From assembly GCA_963757265.1 (NCBI GenBank), contig CAVWRA010000012.1, positions 1 to 64,000 on the forward strand: a stretch of 64,000 bases of DNA, read 5' to 3'. The notes beneath the pieces are model-generated. The model was not told the DNA's origin and searched no databases. It saw only the letters and a list, made by a program, of their open reading frames with translations. The translations under genes and the position numbers were made by a program. Below, one piece after another: positions 62,520 through 64,000 of this stretch; position 1 is the first letter of the stretch, and each line of letters opens with the position of its first letter. The DNA comes from CAIVVT01 sp963757265. GTDB taxonomy: Bacteria; Acidobacteriota; Terriglobia; Bryobacterales; Bryobacteraceae.

Positions 62520-63839
62520 TTACAAGGCTTCGGAGCCGAAAACGCGGGCGAATACGGCCTCGACATTCCTCAACTGTCGTTCGACGGAAAAGGTGTGCGC
62601 AATCTGCTCCCGGCTCAGATGGGCGCGGACCTCCGGATGGGCCTCGATCGCCGCCCGGAAGTCGTCCTCTTCGTTCCACGCCTTCATCGCCTCGCTCTGC
62701 ACGATCCGGTACGCCTGCTCGCGCAGCATCCCGGCCGCGGCTAGGTCCAGCAGCAGTTGGCCGGAAAAAACCAGTCCTTTGGTGAGGTCCAGGTTGCGCC
62801 GCATCCGCTCGGTGTTGACCCGCATATTGCCGATGAGCCAATCCGTCTTGGCCAGCAGGTAGTCGGTCAGAATGAACGAGTCGGGCAGGATCACGCGCTC
62901 GACCGACGAGTGGGAGATGTCCCTCTCGTGCCACAGTGCGATGTTCTCGAACGCGGCCTGGACGTTCGCCCGCACCACGCGCGCCAGACCGCAGATCTGC
63001 TCGCAAACTACCGGGTTACGCTTGTGCGGCATGGACGAGGAGCCCTTCTGTCCGGTGGCGAACGGCTCTTCCGCCTCGCGCACCTCGGTGCGCTGCAAAT
63101 GCCGGATTTCGAGCGCGCACTTCTCGCACAGCGCCGCGGCCAGGGCTAGCGCGGAAACCATGGCCGCATGGCGGTCGCGCGAGATCACCTGGCTGGCGAT
63201 CGGCGCCACCTTCAACCCCAGCCTCCGGCAGATCGCCTCCTCAGCCTCAGGGCTCAAGTGCGCCAGGTTGCCCACCGCCCCGGAAAGTTTGCCGTAACCC
63301 AGCTCCTCGGCGGCGGCCTCGACCCGCCGCCGGGCCCGGCGCGCCTCGTCGTACCACAACGCCAGCTTCAGGCCGAAGGTGATCGGCTCGGCGTGGACTC
63401 CGTGGGTGCGTCCGATGCACACGGCGTGCTGGAATTCCAGCGCCCGCCGCCGCAGCGTCGCGGCCAGCTGATCAAGCCCGGCCAGTATCAGGCGCGCCGA
63501 TTCCAGAATCTGTAGAGCCTGGGCGGTATCTACTACGTCATTTGACGTCAATCCATAGTGCAGCCAGCGCGATGCGTCGCCGCATCCAGCCGCTTTCATA
63601 GTTTCCGATACGGCACTTGTAAAAGCTATGACGTCATGCCGGACTTCTTTTTCGATCTCGTCGATCCGCTCGACCGCGAATCCAGCGTGTTCCCGCAGCA
63701 ACCGGGCCGCTTCCAGCGGAACCTCGCCTCTTTCCGCGAGCGCATCGCTGGCCGCCAGTTCGACCGCAAGCCATTGAGCGAACTTGTTTTCCTCGCTCCA
63801 GATGCGGCCCATTTCGGGTCTGGTATAACGTGCGATCAT
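62520..63839 (-). CDS. purB: Adenylosuccinate lyase
   Basis: 439 residues of the fumarase/aspartase superfamily. SSSMPHKRNPVVCEQICGLA is the signature loop, and TSNDVVDTAQALQI and RTHGVHAEPITFGLKL hold the catalytic residues. PurB acts twice in purine synthesis, forming AICAR and AMP with release of fumarate. The length is typical of the shorter bacterial type. The start is ATG 63839, six bases after the stop of the MBL-fold gene, so the two are probably co-transcribed. Confidence 0.95.
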   Translation of the reverse strand: MIARYTRPEMGRIWSEENKFAQWLAVELAASDALAERGEVPLEAARLLREHAGFAVERIDEIEKEVRHDVIAFTSAVSETMKAAGCGDASRWLHYGLTSNDVVDTAQALQILESARLILAGLDQLAATLRRRALEFQHAVCIGRTHGVHAEPITFGLKLALWYDEARRARRRVEAAAEELGYGKLSGAVGNLAHLSPEAEEAICRRLGLKVAPIASQVISRDRHAAMVSALALAAALCEKCALEIRHLQRTEVREAEEPFATGQKGSSSMPHKRNPVVCEQICGLARVVRANVQAAFENIALWHERDISHSSVERVILPDSFILTDYLLAKTDWLIGNMRVNTERMRRNLDLTKGLVFSGQLLLDLAAAGMLREQAYRIVQSEAMKAWNEEDDFRAAIEAHPEVRAHLSREQIAHTFSVERQLRNVEAVFARVFGSEAL

Positions 63840-63845
63840 ACATTC

Positions 63846-64000
63846 CTACAATTGAAACAATTCGCTCTGTTTCCGCGGTTCGGCAATCACCAGGCGCACC
63901 TTCTTGCCGCACCTCTCCAGCGCCTGCTGGGCCGCAATCCTGGCGTGCCAGGGTGAGTTGTTGGTCTCGCTCAAATGGCCCAGCACCAGCGTTTCGGTCT
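63846..64000 (-). CDS. MBL-fold metallo-hydrolase, C-terminal part (runs off window)
   Basis: About 50 residues are visible: ETLVLGHLSETNNSPWHARI, then LERCGKKVRLVIAEPRKQSE and the end LFQL. The GHLSETNN motif with its His is typical of the C-terminus of YycJ/WalJ-like MBL-fold hydrolases. The active-site HxHxDH motif would lie outside the window. It is upstream of purB in the same direction. Confidence 0.65.
   Translation of the reverse strand, partial: TETLVLGHLSETNNSPWHARIAAQQALERCGKKVRLVIAEPRKQSELFQL

Overview
This is GC-rich bacterial DNA that most resembles Acidobacteriota, probably a Bryobacterales/Solibacter-like lineage. That placement is inferred from gene families seen together, not from a marker tree: an Oar-type TonB-dependent receptor followed by a DUF5107/TPR protein, a membrane-anchored regulator of the type common beside such receptors in this phylum, CRTAC1/FG-GAP proteins, and a cysteine-type EgtB. 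No rRNA gene, CRISPR array or prophage is visible. There is one complete tRNA, Arg(TCT).

Layout. 0-3.2 kb: bamD, rpe and rsmB on the minus strand, all broken by frameshifts (probably sequence error at a contig end), then ttcA. 3.4-10.3 kb: an Hsp70 homologue, two glycosylation genes (a GT39-like membrane protein and a DPM-like glycosyltransferase) and a minus-strand deoxysugar-type operon. 10.8-19.5 kb: a truncated PrimPol gene, then a cassette bounded by a 47-bp direct repeat and holding a PocR/AraC regulator, a ceramidase-like hydrolase, an IlvX-like TPP enzyme, a DegT aminotransferase and an APC permease, with a MITE inside. 19.7-32.0 kb: nutrient-scavenging genes (DUF5107 protein, Oar-type receptor, divergent regulator, CRTAC1 protein, TPR protein).

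33.0-41.6 kb: a redox/ergothioneine block lying between two partial tRNA-Gly 3' ends. It holds a cNMP-domain flavoprotein, a UBP-type zinc finger, a mercuric-reductase-like flavoprotein, egtB, egtD and a three-gene OpuC-type ABC transporter that I propose moves ergothioneine or a related betaine. 42.1-51.4 kb: a GH36-like glycosidase, tRNA-Arg, an arsRMC operon, a cytidylate-kinase-like/nuclease-like fusion upstream of hpt, and a serine hydrolase. 51.4-57.2 kb: the conserved rimP-nusA-infB-DUF503 operon. 57.4-61.8 kb: an acquired island with an array of palindromic repeats, a XamI-type restriction-modification pair and an IS5-family element. 61.9-64 kb: a receiver-domain protein, purB and the end of an MBL-fold hydrolase gene.

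Several genes start 6-8 nt after a -10-like hexamer, which points to leaderless transcription. All family names come from reading the sequence by eye. No search was run.
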